Shown in pieces: positions 32,817-43,240 of a DNA stretch of 64,000 nucleotides. The position numbers and the translations under genes are program-made. Source of the stretch: Charina bottae (taxonomy: Eukaryota; Chordata; Lepidosauria; Squamata; Charinaidae); the NCBI GenBank assembly GCA_023362775.1, contig JALMGJ010000006.1, forward strand, positions 9,690,501-9,754,500, read 5' to 3'. Every line of letters begins with the position of its first letter. The stretch's first letter is position 1. The notes under the pieces were generated by a model. That model was given only the letters and a program-made list of their open reading frames with translations. It had not been told where the DNA came from and did no database searches.

Positions 32817-32886
32817 CAGTGTTTCTCAAACTTGGCAGCTTTAAGACAGGTGGACCAATTCCCAGAATTCCCCAGCCAGAACACTG
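32817..32886. mobile_element. hAT MITE remnant (CAGTGTTTCTCAA), copy 5
   Basis: Internally deleted to 70 bp; ends CAGTGTTTCTCAAACTTGG and AGAACACTG; 8-bp duplication CCCTAGGG / CCCTAGGC. Confidence 0.75.
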
Positions 32887-32901
32887 CCCTAGGCCATAAT
32901 G

Positions 32902-33171
32902 CAGGGCTTTCCAAAGTTTTCCCGCGGTGACACACCAACAGTGGTTGGTGTGTCGCCGCGGGAAAACCCGGAAGTGCCGCCATTGCGGCAGCGTGCAAAA
33001 ACCCGGAAGCGCTGCTGCTGCTTTCGCATTTTGCACGCTGCCGTTGGTGTGTCGCCGCGGGAAAACCCGGAAGCGCTGATGATGATCAGCGCTTCCGGGT
33101 TGTGTGGCGACACACCAGACTGTGTGTGGCGACACACTTTTGTGTCGCGACACACAGTTTGGGAAGCTCTG
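32902..33171. mobile_element. hAT MITE family 'CGCGACAC', copy B
   Basis: TIRs CAGGGCTTTCCAAAG and GTTTGGGAAGCTCTG. Internal hairpins built from GTGTGTCGCCGCGGG, AACCCGGAAGCGCTGATGAT and TGTGTCGCGACACA. Duplication CCATAATG (32894-32901) / CCATAACG (33172-33179). Confidence 0.92.
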
Positions 33172-33424
33172 CCATAACGTTTCTTTTAGCTTGGTTATAT
33201 GAAGAGAGCTCTCTTGCCATTTCTAAACCATCACTTCCCATGTCGCACAAACCCAACTGAACCACAGTTAGCCCAGGATTTAACCCAATACACAAACCCA
33301 GTGCATGAACGCATTCTGAAACCCACTGCACGAAGAGGCAAAGTTTTCCACTTAGGGGTTTGGGGGCACAGCCAACCCAAGAAAACGGACCTTTTGACCA
33401 TGGCAGAAGTAGAGAGAGAGAATG

Positions 33425-33530
33425 AAAGAATGAAAGAATGAAAGAAAGAAAGAAAGAAAGAAAAAGAAAGAAAAAGAAAGAAAAAGAAAGGAAGGAAAGA
33501 AAGAAAGGAAAGAGGGAGGGAAAGAGAGGG
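33425..33530. repeat. (GAAA)n microsatellite
   Basis: GAAA/GAAAA units grading into GGAA, immediately upstream of the CpG-rich promoter region. Confidence 0.95.
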
Positions 33531-34260
33531 TCACCGCCGTTCCCCTGCGCCGTTACAGAGCGCTCGGCTGACGGCGCACCAAGCAGCCTTCCGCATCCGA
33601 GGCGCCTCGCTGCCCTCTCCAAAAGCGGAACCCTCCAACCGTGCGCGGAAAAGCCGCAGCCGCCGCCAGCGAAACCCTCGGGCTTCAAAGGCAGGACGGG
33701 GGGGGGGGGAGAAGGAGGTGGAGCCATAGTTCTCCTGGCCCAATGGAGGGACGCCTTTGCGCAAAGCGCTCGGGACCAGCAGCCAATGGACGGCCAACCT
33801 GGCCCTTCGTATTTATAGATCCTATTTAAAGAGCCTCCCCAGGGCTCTCGGGCGTGGCTGGGTTGTTGGGCCGGATGGGAACGCGGAAGAGCCCGCGGAG
33901 GCGGTGGATTGCAGCTTCCAACTCTGGCGATGCTGGCCAAGGGCCGGGGCGGGGGATGGAGCGCTGCGGGAAGGCTGCGAAGCTTTCCCGGGTTCCGCTC
34001 GGGTTTTCTTGCTTGCTCGCTCGCCCGCCGCGCTCTGCGACGCGGAAGATTGATTGAGAAGGTGGGAGTCCGGGGGTGGGTTCGCGCACCACGCGGCACC
34101 CGGGATCACCGATCACAAAAGAAGGATGGGTTATTCGGCTTATAGGACGTGCCAAGACAACGGCGGGGGTCCCCAGGGGATGCCAATCCACAAAGCGTCC
34201 AGCCTCGCTTCTAATGAGCGGTGTGAACCCGATTCTGGGTTGATGCGTGCCTGGATTTAA
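33530..34260 (+). promoter_or_regulatory. CpG-rich promoter-like island
   Basis: Abrupt rise in G+C and CpG. CCAAT at 33783-33787, TATTTATA at 33810-33817 and TATTTAAA at 33823-33830 are spaced as in a plus-strand core promoter, putting initiation near 33.85 kb. No known gene can be attached. Confidence 0.55.
33850..34061 (+). other. Putative non-coding first exon
   Basis: Runs from the predicted start to a good donor (GAGAAG|GTGGGAGT; GT at 34062). An ATG at 33929 opens a frame that crosses the donor, but the peptide is Arg/Gly-rich and unlike any family I know, so a 5' UTR or lncRNA exon is more likely. Confidence 0.3.
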
Positions 34261-34516
34261 GCTCTGGAGCCGCCAGTGAAAGAAAGCTGGGGCAGAAGTT
34301 CAGAAGGAGTATTTGATGGAAGCAGGATACCGGGGAAAGGGTTAACGCACGATATGCCGAGTTAAAGTATGGATTGTTTATTGCAGTTTGGTGTGTTGTG
34401 TGAACCTAGTCACTGGTTCCTAAACTAGGGCACCATTTCATTTGTAAGCCTTGGTTTAGGCTGTTCTGCAAACTCAGACAAGCAATACAGTATAGTTAAA
34501 CAATCATGGCCTAGAG

Positions 34517-34985
34517 CAGGGGTGTCCAACCTTTTGGCTTCCCTGGGCCACATTGAGTGAAGAGGAATTGTCTTGGGCCACGCATGAAATATGTAATATA
34601 GTTAATGTATATAAATAATAAAACTTCATTTATTATTATTTTTTATTATAAAATTTACAGAAAGGGCAACATAAAACTAGTGGGCTATTTGACTTGTTTT
34701 TGTGAAACTTAATGCATCAGTGTCTGGTTCGATAAGTTTAATAATCAAATAAGAAAACTTACATGTCTACTTTATAATAATAATAATAAACGCCTGTCAT
34801 CACAGGACACATGTAGGTAGGATGAAATATTATATACAAGGCCAAGTTGCCAAAGCTGACGTGTGTACAGCGTTCCATTGTTCTTACCTACACAGTCCGC
34901 ACTCCAGCACCACGGGATCGAGTCACGAGAAAAATCAAAATGTTAAAAGTTTACGATTTTTGGGGCCGCAGGTTGGACACGCCTG
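34517..34985. mobile_element. hAT-Charlie element resembling mammalian MER1
   Basis: Left end CAGGGGTGTCCAACCTTTTG, then GCTTCCCTGGGCCACATTG and AATTGTCTTGGGCCAC; right end GGTTGGACACGCCTG. Perfect 8-bp duplication GCCTAGAG (34509-34516 and 34986-34993). The TIR and adjacent 60 bp resemble the MER1 group as I recall it; the interior differs. Confidence 0.85.
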
Positions 34986-35268
34986 GCCTAGAGTTTTGTG
35001 GGAACGTTGCTTTGATACCTGTTTTATAGTCTCAGTCCAGTCCTCGCAGCTGCTTTTTCCAGAGCAGTTTAAGCTCAGCATGTTAACAGGGAAGTACTGA
35101 TTACTCAGAAATAACACCTGTGGTTTGGTTAACAGTACTTTATTGGGCAAAGTGCAGTTGGGTGGGGGTGCCCCACCCACTATGCCCTCAGCTGCCCTTG
35201 CAAACCACAGAAGCTGTGCTTCCCCAGCATGATAAGCCAGAGCTGACTGTACTCATCACGGCTTAGGG

Positions 35269-35536
35269 CATAGCTTTCCAAAGTGTGTGCCGCGACACAC
35301 TACTGTGTCGCCTGCGGTGTCTTGGTGTGTCGCGCTAAAACCGGGAAGTGCTGATGGGGGGAACCGGAAGAAGCAGCACCCCTGCCAATCGGCGCCGCCG
35401 CAGCCGCTGATTGGCGGGAGTGCCGCTTCCCCTCATCAGCGCTTCTGGGTTTTAGCGCGACACATCAGGACACGGCAGGCCGCGTCACCGCCGCCGTTGG
35501 TGTGTGTCGCCAATGCAAAAAGTTTGGAAAGCTCTG
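35269..35536. mobile_element. hAT MITE family 'CGCGACAC', copy C
   Basis: TIRs CATAGCTTTCCAAAG and GTTTGGAAAGCTCTG; interior TGTGTCGCGCTAAAACC and GCGGCAC-type hairpins. Perfect duplication GCTTAGGG (35261-35268 and 35537-35544). Confidence 0.93.
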
Positions 35537-35750
35537 GCTTAGGGGAATGAGGAAGGCGGCCTTCCACTGACGTCCTTACGATTGACTTAACTTGATTATG
35601 TGAATTAAGTCAATGGACTTTGGGGCACATCCTGTATTGATTCAAAAATGCAAGCTTTCCTAGTTGGGTGGCTTCCAGATGTAGTTTGTGGCGACAACGG
35701 GAATTTCATTAGCTTGGTTGGGCATTTGGTGGTTACCAGGTTGAAGAAAG

Positions 35751-35845
35751 CTGGGGCGTTTGTAGGGTATGGTAACAAAAAATCAAGATGGGGCATGGAC
35801 AGCCACCATCTTGCCTTTGTTGACCATGCCCTGTGAACACCCCAA
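35751..35845. mobile_element. Palindromic MITE (GTCAAGATGGCGG family), copy 3
   Basis: TAGGGTATGGTAACAAAAA and TCAAGATGGGGCA pair with CCACCATCTTGCC and GACCATGCCCTGTGAACACC. Confidence 0.6.
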
Positions 35846-35899
35846 CAGGATTCCCCTCCTGGCATTCTTCACACACAGATGGTCCCAGTTCATGCTATC

Positions 35900-37227
35900 T
35901 CCTATTCAAAAGATCAGGTAGGATGTGATAGGAAGTAGCAAGCCAAACTGTGGATCCATCTGGGTCAAGATGGACAGTGCAGTCAAGCAGGGTTGGGTCA
36001 GATCCATATTTTTGGCTTGCTGTAAATCCAGGTTAACAAAATGCTGTCGGTGTTCATATGATGTAACAACTCATATTACAGCATATAATGTAACAGTGTG
36101 CAATACACAATATTCTAGGATAAAGGCTGGATTCCCACAACCTATCCAACCCCATTTTAGCCTAATCTGTTGCATGAATCCAGCCAACTGAGTTCATTCA
36201 ATAAACCATGACTGAGTAAATCATAGCTTAGCCTGTTGGCAGAAACACAGCCTTTATCAGCTTGGTTGAGTGCCTACTCTGCCCTGAGCAATGAAGAGCT
36301 GATTTTTCTGATTCATTAGCTGAACTTGCTCTAAGACCATTGCCCACCCGATCATTCTTTTACTCAACCAGAATAGCAGGCCTTTGGTTATCTATCCATA
36401 CATTACATCTCCCAATTGACTTGTTCCATTCATTCATCCTCCCCTGGTTCTGCTATTGCCTTCCCCATTTTCAGCACAAACAGCAAAACATAAAGTTGTC
36501 ACATCACTCAGTTGGCAGAACATTTTGGTGATAACATTAATGTGGATACAGAAAGATCAGCCGGAGGCAGCCTTGAGCCCACAGATCTTCTGTTGCTAAG
36601 TTTTGCCGCATGAGTAAGCCGATTGTTCCTTTCTGATTTTCTCTGGGCCCCGTGTTAAATTTGGGGTGGAAAAAGGTTGAGAGCTCAAACTTTAATCATC
36701 TCCAGGAGAGGTGGATAATTCCCGTGTTGCGACATCTGTTATCCATGATGGAACTGAAATTACTTTCATCTGGAATGGAGACATTTTAATAGCGGCTTGC
36801 CTCTCTCTTGAACTGGCTCCCAAGTGAGGTTTACCAATTGACATCTTTATATGCTTTTTAAAAAATAGTTAAGGGATGACTGCCAACTTCGGTAAGAGCC
36901 TGTTTTCCATGTATCTTCCATAGTGGTTGACTCCAGAGACAGGAACATCTGACACAGTTTATACCCATGCAATGGAAAAACTTCATCTGATTTTTGTAGA
37001 TCAAGCTGCTGAGAACGATTTTTTTTTCTTTAATCAGTTGGTAATCATATGTTACAGCTTGCAAAATTTTAACAAGGTTCTGAAGTCCAGAAATGAGCAA
37101 AGTAGTAGATGCCCTTTCAAATAAGGAGTTTCGATCAGCTGCTTATCTCTCTATGGTTCAGAAGTACCGTGGGGAAAAGAAGTGATACCATTTCAGAAGG
37201 TCGGTTGCGGGGTCTTTGATGGGGGAC
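35900..37227. other. No gene recognised
   Basis: Unique-looking sequence with no repeat or coding family I can identify. Confidence 0.5.
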
Positions 37228-37237
37228 TATCTTGGAA

Positions 37238-37567
37238 GGGGCGTGGTGGGTCAGCGGGTAAGACGCCAGGCTTGTCGATCGGAAGATCGCAAGTTCGGAG
37301 GTTCGAATCCCTAGCCCTGCGTGCGGAGTGAGCTCCCGCACTAGCTCCAGCTCTTGCCAACCTAGCAATTCAAATGCATGCAAATGCAAGTAGATAAATA
37401 GGTACCACTTCGGTGGGTAGGTAACAGCGTTCCGCGCACGTCATGCAGCCACATGACCGTGGAAGCGTCTTCGGACAACGCTGGCTCTTTGGCTAACAAA
37501 CGGAGATGAGCACCGGCCCCTAGAGTCGGACACGACTGCATAAATGTGTGGGGGGAACCTTTACCTT
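37238..37567 (+). mobile_element. Sauria SINE, copy 3
   Basis: Complete: GGGGCGTGGTGGGTCAGCGG head, B box GGTTCGAATCCC, BovB-type tail. Perfect 10-bp duplication TATCTTGGAA (37228-37237 and 37568-37577). Confidence 0.97.
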
Positions 37568-37855
37568 TATCTTGGAATTGTTTGGCTTCCTGCAATATCA
37601 ACCCCCCCCCCCCCAATAAAGCTGACAGGGAAACTATCACAGGATTTCAGCTGGATTAAAGAATCTGTTTTAGATGTGGGTGCTTCAGTTTGCACTACCA
37701 TCAGCTTCTGGAGGTGTCTGGCTGGTTTGATCAGGTTCATGAGAACCCGTTCCTTCTTTTTAGAACAGAACCTCTTGGTGTCGCGGCAGGCAGCATACAA
37801 TCTAATTGAAATCATATCCCTGCCAGCTTCCAATTTCATTTATCCTTAAGTTAAA

Positions 37856-38179
37856 GGTAAAGGTTCCCCCCGCACATTTGTGCAGTCATGTCCGGCTCTA
37901 GGGGCCGGTGCTCATCTCCGTTTGTTAGCCGAAGAGCCAGCATTGTCTGAAGATGCTTCCACAGTCATGTGGCCGGCATGACGCACGTGGAACGCTGTTA
38001 CCTACCCACCGAAGTGGTACCTATTCATCTACTTGCATTTGCATGCTTTCGAATTGCTAGGTTGGCAAGAGCTGGGGCTAGTGCGGGAGCTCACTCTGTC
38101 ACGCGGGGCTAGGGATTCGAACCTCTGAAGTTGCAACCTTCTGATTGACAAGCCTGGCGTCTTACCCGCTGAGCCACCG
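37856..38179 (-). mobile_element. Sauria SINE, copy 4
   Basis: Reverse orientation, ending (high coordinate) at the complement of CGGTGGCTCAGCGGG. Perfect 10-bp duplication TTAAGTTAAA (37846-37855 and 38180-38189). Confidence 0.96.
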
Positions 38180-38189
38180 TTAAGTTAAA

Positions 38190-38920
38190 AGAATAGGTAA
38201 AAATAGAAAATCAGGTGACACAGGGAGACTTTCAGGTATATGGGTACATTGAAGCTGGAGGTTTGAAGACAGTTTGATGGAAATGGCTATCTAGGAAGGG
38301 CTGAACAATTGTCATGTGACCTGCCCCCACAGTTTGCAAGTAGGAAATTAAAACCATTTTCCAAGTCATTAAGTTGTTCCCACCCAAAGCAAACCCGACT
38401 TTTGAAAACTCTTGGAAAGAAATCCCACAGTGCTTTTCATTGCCTGTATCGGTGGAGGCCAGCTGCTTTTCAAAAAGAATATTTATTTTGTTTAATGCCA
38501 GGATGTGCTGGCACTGCAGCTAAAGAAAACCTGTTGGGTTAAGTCGGGGTCAAGCTGCCACATCACGAATTAACATTGTGGTTTCAGGCACAGCGACGTT
38601 CCTTCGGAAACCAGGGTCTTTGTGGTTAGTGGTTAGACTGCTGACTGTTCAAGATTCCTCAACAGTAGCCAAGGTTCTTGAGAGGTCTGTCAGGAGCAGT
38701 CAGTCAGCAGAGCCCTGCCTTGGAAAAATAAAACCCAAGTGAAGATGGGCTTGCTTTGAAACAGGTTGGAGGAAAAGATGTTTAGGCAAATCAGGCAAAT
38801 TTGATTAATCAAGAAATCAATAAAGAAATTTCACCCGGTTCAGGAATAGAGCCACAGCTGTATACAGTATATATTGCAGTTGCACGAGAATGTAGAAACA
38901 GCTAACGCTGCTCTACGGAA
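38190..38920. other. No gene recognised
   Basis: Unique-looking; a short GTGGTTAGTGGTTAGACTGC stretch near 38621 could be an old tRNA-SINE head. Confidence 0.4.
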
Positions 38921-38932
38921 GATAACCTAGAG

Positions 38933-39062
38933 CAGTGTTTCTCAACCTTGGCGGCTTGAAGATGTGTGGACTTCAACTCCCAGAATTCCCCAGCCAGCTG
39001 GCTGGGGAATTCTGGGAGTTGAAGTCCACACATCTTCAAGCCGCCAAGGTTGAGAAACACTG
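38933..39062. mobile_element. Palindromic hAT MITE (CAGTGTTTCTCAACC), copy 6
   Basis: Almost perfect palindrome centred on GCCAGCTGGCTGGGG. Perfect duplication ACCTAGAG (38925-38932 and 39063-39070). Confidence 0.95.
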
Positions 39063-39278
39063 ACCTAGAGAAATAAGTTAAAAAGAAAGATTCTGCACAA
39101 GTTTCTTCTATCCATGTCTGTGAAGAGCGCCAGGGTGGGGTAGGAGGGAAGGTGTTGGCCTAACAGTGGGGAAACCCCACTGTTACCTAACATACGTCTA
39201 AAATGTATTATCTAACATACCACCTCCACACCTTAGAACATAACTTTCCAAAGTGTGTGTCGCGACACACTTCAGCAT

Positions 39279-40014
39279 CGCCTGAGCTCTGCGAGTGTAG
39301 CTTTCTCCCGAATGAAGCGTAGAGTGTTTGAGGATCGGGACATTCGCAGGGAGACCAAAATGCTTGTTTACAAAGCCATCGTACTACCAACCCTTCTGTA
39401 CGCCTGTGAAACATGGACCCTCTACAAACGCCACCTCCAACTTCTTGGAAAATTCCATCAACGTTGCCTCCGAAAAATTCTGCAAATTACTTGGGAACAT
39501 AGGCGGACTAATGTTAGCGTATTAGAAGAAGCGAAAACCACTAGCATTGAAACAATGATCATCCAACATCAACTTCGCTGGACCGGTCATGTTGTTCGAA
39601 TGCCTGACCATCGTCTTCCAAAGCAGCTACTTTACTCCCAACTTAAGAATGGAAAACGGAATATTGGTGGACAGCAAAAGAGATTCAAAGATACTCTCAA
39701 AGCTAATTTAAAAAAATGTAATATCAGCATTGAGAACTGGGAAGCCCTAACTCATGAGCGTTTCAATTGGAGGTCATCCTTTATTAATGGCGCTATGGAC
39801 TTTGAAGAAGCACGAGTACAGAGCGAAAGGGAGAAAAGAGCTAAAAGGAAGGCACGTCAGGCAAACCCTCATCATGACCGTCTCCCACCCGGAAACCTAT
39901 GCCCTCATTGTGGGAGGTTGTGCGGATCCAGAATTGGCCTTTATAGCCACTTATGGATCCACCGTTAAAAATTTACCTTTGGAAGACAATCTTACTCGGC
40001 TACGAGTGATCGCC
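39279..40014 (+). mobile_element. Second LINE (clade unassigned), 3' end inside hAT copy D
   Basis: 5'-truncated; ends with the 3' UTR segment GGAAGACAATCTTACTCGGC and TACGAGTGATCGCC, also found at 56.7 kb. The left junction has microhomology (CGCCTG). Confidence 0.75.
39285..39968 (+). CDS. Non-LTR retrotransposon polyprotein C-terminus with terminal zinc-finger-like motif
   Basis: About 228 codons with no stop, missing all upstream domains. The sequence follows the post-RT region of many animal LINEs: SSASVAFSRMKRRVFEDRD, VYKAIVLPTLLYACETW, FHQRCLRKILQITW, the QLRWTGHVVRMPDHRLPKQL block and KRFKDTLKANLKKCNI, ending in a CPHCGRLCGSRIGLYSHLWIHR-type C2H2 finger (CxxC...HxxxxH). The finger is probably for nucleic-acid binding (inference). 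The open frame suggests a recent, possibly selected-until-recently copy. The family is known from many metazoan genomes but I cannot name the clade safely. Confidence 0.75.
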   Translation, partial: SSASVAFSRMKRRVFEDRDIRRETKMLVYKAIVLPTLLYACETWTLYKRHLQLLGKFHQRCLRKILQITWEHRRTNVSVLEEAKTTSIETMIIQHQLRWTGHVVRMPDHRLPKQLLYSQLKNGKRNIGGQQKRFKDTLKANLKKCNISIENWEALTHERFNWRSSFINGAMDFEEARVQSEREKRAKRKARQANPHHDRLPPGNLCPHCGRLCGSRIGLYSHLWIHR

Positions 40015-40217
40015 AGTGACTTGGTGTGTCGCGCTAAAACCCGGAAGCACTGATGGGGGGAACCGGAAGAAGCAGCTGCCGCGGCACTGATTGGCAGGGG
40101 TGCCACTTCCCCCCATCAGCGCTTCTGGGTTTTAGCACGACACATCAGGACACCGCAGGCTGTGCCACCACCGCCGTTGGTGTGTGTCGTCAGCGCGAAA
40201 GGTTTGGAAAGTTCTGC

Positions 40218-40703
40218 CTTAGAAGACAATTAGCCTTAAAAGGGGGATGTCTGAAATGTGAGGCAAACCGATTACTACCTATACATGAAGACTGCCGCGA
40301 TCAAACAGCTAGACTCAAATCTCGGAACCCGCCGTTGAAACTCAGACAGCAATTAGTCAGAGAAGATTTTGATATTGAGACAGCATGGCGCCAGGAGTGG
40401 GTAATTCCTAACCCGGATCTGTTTAACTTAGTGTCTGACCCAGTACAATGCCCTCATGGCTTTGATCTCTCAAGGAAAAACTGGACAGTGCTTAACCGGA
40501 TTCGAACTAATCACGGCAGGTGCCAATATTGGAAAGATAAATGGGGGCTGGTCGATAACCCTGACTGCAGGAATGTACCGCAAACTTTACATCACATTGC
40601 GATGGAATGCCCCCTCAGAAGGTTCCCTGGCTCCCTGCAAGAACTACATCATCTTGAGGGCACTGCTGTCCAATGGCTAAACGATCTAGATACTCGGCCA
40701 TAG
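40218..40703 (+). CDS. LINE polyprotein C-terminal fragment (WTVLNRIRTNHGRC block)
   Basis: About 160 codons downstream of the hAT insertion: LKSRNPPLKLRQQL, then NWTVLNRIRTNHGRCQYW, KWGL..NPDC..VPQTLHHIAMECP and a LHHLEGTAVQWLNDLD end. The 'LNR.RT..GRC...WG...C....QT..HI...CP' order is a recurrent C-terminal domain of certain animal non-LTR retrotransposons, with Cys/His residues likely binding a metal (inference). The frame reads back to the insertion site; only a short upstream remainder survives beyond the hAT. 3' UTR and (AAAT)n tail follow. Confidence 0.72.
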   Translation, partial: LRRQLALKGGCLKCEANRLLPIHEDCRDQTARLKSRNPPLKLRQQLVREDFDIETAWRQEWVIPNPDLFNLVSDPVQCPHGFDLSRKNWTVLNRIRTNHGRCQYWKDKWGLVDNPDCRNVPQTLHHIAMECPLRRFPGSLQELHHLEGTAVQWLNDLDTRP

Positions 40704-41201
40704 GTTTAGCCACTTTAGTAACTGCTCACACAAAATTTAATTTATTTATAATCCCACTTAGTATTCGCAGTGTGTGTTTCTAAAACAATCTATTGCTTCA
40801 GTGTTTTACATTTTATACATATTTATATATTCTGCGAATTTTTAAACAATAATGCTGTATTCTGCTATACCATACGAAATAAATAAATAAGTGGGGAAAC
40901 CCAGGTTCTAGTCCCTCTTCAGCCACAGAGGCTCCCTGGTGTCCATTCCTAATCGCAACACCAACTTGACGAAATGTGGGTCAAGATGCAAGCTCCTCCC
41001 TTTCATACTTGGGTCACGATGTCACACACAAACGTAAGAGACAGGGTGTCAATTTTGCAATGGACTTTTTGTCACTTGCACGCACACCCCAAACATCTAT
41101 AGTTCCCACTTTCTTCAAAACCACAATGGTGCTTGGTTTTGGCTTCAGTTTTGTGGGAACCCAGTTCTTGAGGTTTACTAAACAAGATTTATAGTTTAGT
41201 G

Positions 41202-41460
41202 CAGAGCTTTCCAAACTGTGTGTCGGGACACGTTAGTGTGTCGGCTGCAGTGTCTGGGTGTGTTGTGGCTGCTGCTGCCTCTGAGCCCTGCCAGGATTCC
41301 GCGCAGGTCCTAGTGCCTGCCTTGTGCCTGGCTGCCTCCAAACCTGCTGTGATTCCGCGCAGGTCCTACTGCCTGCCTTGTGTCCTGCTGTAAGAGTGTG
41401 TCGCGAAATGATGCATGTCTAAAAAGTGTGTCACCAACATGAAAAGTTTGGAAAGCTCTG
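41202..41460. mobile_element. hAT MITE family 'CGCGACAC', copy E
   Basis: TIRs CAGAGCTTTCCAAAC and GTTTGGAAAGCTCTG; internal tandem of GATTCCGCGCAGGTCCTA. Perfect duplication GTTTAGTG (41194-41201 and 41461-41468). Confidence 0.94.
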
Positions 41461-41823
41461 GTTTAGTGTGTGCTGCATGTTACTCAGTAAACTGTGGCTT
41501 AGCACAGTGGGCAAACCCAGCCATTGTCTCTTGAAAAGCTTTCTTGTAGATCTTTTCTGCCAAGCGGGACAGTCCACGTGCTGGTTGAAGGCCATTTTTT
41601 TGCACTCTGGGCCATTTCTCTCTTTTGCACCCTACGCCCCCATTTCTTCACTACCTCAAGAAGGACAGACCACAAGTCACCCTTTCAGACAGCCTCCAAA
41701 ATTTTGGAAAGCCCTCTTTTCAATAAATAAGATTTTCAAGTAGTACCCTAGCTAGCTTCCTGCTCTTTCCTTTGGCTGTCCAAAACCAGGATAAATTATG
41801 CAAAATCCACAGAAACACCTATT

Positions 41824-43240
41824 TCACCCATTACTTCTCCTGTGTTGGGCCATCCTCCTGTACAAAGGTTGTTTGGTTTCTCCAATGTAGAGTTCAGAGC
41901 ACTCCTCACTGCACTGGATTGCATACACTACATTGCTTTTGTTGTGTTTTGGAGTTTGATCTTTGGGGTGTACAAGCCTCTGTCTCAGTGTGTTGGTGGG
42001 TTTGAAATATACAGGTATGTGGTGTTTGCCAAATATCCGTTTTATCTTTTCAGACACGCCAGCCATGTAAGGAATGACCAGGTTCTTCCGTTTACTTTGA
42101 GTCTCAGCCCTATCTGTCGCAGTTTTAGGTCTGGTAGACTTAGATTTAGTGAAGGCCCAATTTGGATATCCACAGGCCTTCAGAGCTGTTCTCAGGTGTT
42201 GATTTTCATTCTTTTTGGAATCTATGGAGGTGGGGATGGTTTCTGCTCGGTGTGAAAATGTCCTGATGACTCCTAGTTTGTGCTGCAGTGGATGGTGGGA
42301 GTCAAACATCAGATATTGATCTGTGTGTGTGGGTTTCCTGTAGATCCCTATTTCTAGCTTGCCACCGGTCCCAATGAGGACTTCACAGTCTAGGAATGCC
42401 AGTCTGTTGTCCTTGGTGTCTTCTCTGGTGAACCTAATGTTGGCATCTATGGTGTTTATATGGTCCGTGAAGGCCTGTACTTCCTGGGCCTTGATTTTTA
42501 CCCAGGTGTCATCCACATACCTGAACCAGTGGGTGGGCACCGTTCCCTGGAATGTGTTGAGTGCTTTCTTCTCCACTTCTTCCATGTATAAATTGGCCAC
42601 AATGGGTGACACAGGAGAACCCATGGCACAGCCGTGTTTTTGTCTGTAAAAGTCACCTCTGTATGTGAAATAAGTGGTGTTAAGACATAGGTCCAGAAGA
42701 TGGCAGATCTGGTTTGGGTGGAGATGGTTTCTCCTTTCAAGAGTGCTGTCCTCTTCTAGTCTCTTCCTGACAGCGGATAGAGCATGAGTGGTGGGGATGC
42801 TGGTGAAAAGGGAGGACACATCGAAGGAGACCATAGTTTCATCTGTATTCAGTTTCAGGATCTTTGCTTTGGAAACAAATTCTTCCGAATTATGGATGTG
42901 GTGTTCAGAGTGTCCAACTAGAGGTGCTAGTATGGTAGAGAGGTGTTTGGCAATGTTGTATGTTACCGAATTAATGCTGCTGACTATGGGTCGGAGGGGT
43001 GTTCCTTCCTTGTGGATCTTAGGGAGTCCATAGATGCAGGGGATGGCTTCTCCAGGATATAGACGGTGGTAGGTAATCCTATCAATGGAGCCATCATGTT
43101 CCAATTGTTTCAAACTGTCGATTACCTTTTTCTTGTAATTGTTGGTGGGGTCTCTTTTCAGTTTTTCATATGTATGGTGATCCTCCAAAAGTGAGGTAAT
43201 TTTATTGTGGTAGTCTGCAGAGTTTAGAATATTAATATTA
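41824..43240 (-). CDS. PLE reverse transcriptase plus partial GIY-YIG endonuclease, truncated at both ends
   Basis: The open frame on the minus strand is 555 codons, but its first ~83 codons read the inverted endonuclease arm antisense and are not genuine; real PLE coding starts at about PNINILNSADYHNK. RT motifs in order: IYGLPKIHKEGTPLRPIVSS (~153-172), SFDVSSLFTSIP (~222-233), GCAMGSPVSPIVANLYMEE (~287-305), catalytic YVDD (325-328), LAFLDCEV, IYRKPTHTDQYL. The C-terminal GIY-YIG endonuclease begins VVYAIQC..CSELYIGETKQPL (521-543) but stops just after RRMAQHRR, so its distal catalytic residues are lost. RT N-terminus also lost. No internal stops: a young copy. Penelope-like elements use this RT with a GIY-YIG nuclease for integration. 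Confidence 0.9.

Larger units (their letters stand above)
39239..40216. mobile_element. hAT MITE family 'CGCGACAC', copy D, interrupted by a LINE
   Basis: TIRs CATAACTTTCCAAAG and GGTTTGGAAAGTTCTG; outer parts align with copy C. Perfect duplication CCTTAGAA (39231-39238 and 40217-40224). About 730 bp of foreign LINE lies inside. Confidence 0.92.
39178..40890 (+). mobile_element. LINE (clade unassigned), host of a two-level nest
   Basis: The 3' part lies at 40225-40890, ending GAAATAAATAAATAA. A short upstream piece lies at 39178-39238. The two are split by a hAT MITE. Perfect 12-bp duplication GTGGGGAAACCC (39166-39177 and 40891-40902) frames the whole assembly, so all of it derives from one LINE insertion plus later arrivals. 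Confidence 0.78.

Noticed and set aside
33086..34099. 337-codon open frame on the minus strand
   Set aside because: It runs through part of a hAT MITE, a (GAAA)n repeat and the CpG island; the product is low-complexity Phe/Ser/Pro and Arg-rich with no family signature.
37238..37567. Functional tRNA gene (A and B boxes present)
   Set aside because: The A/B boxes belong to the SINE promoter; no cloverleaf closes, and the unit has a SINE body, LINE tail and target-site duplication.
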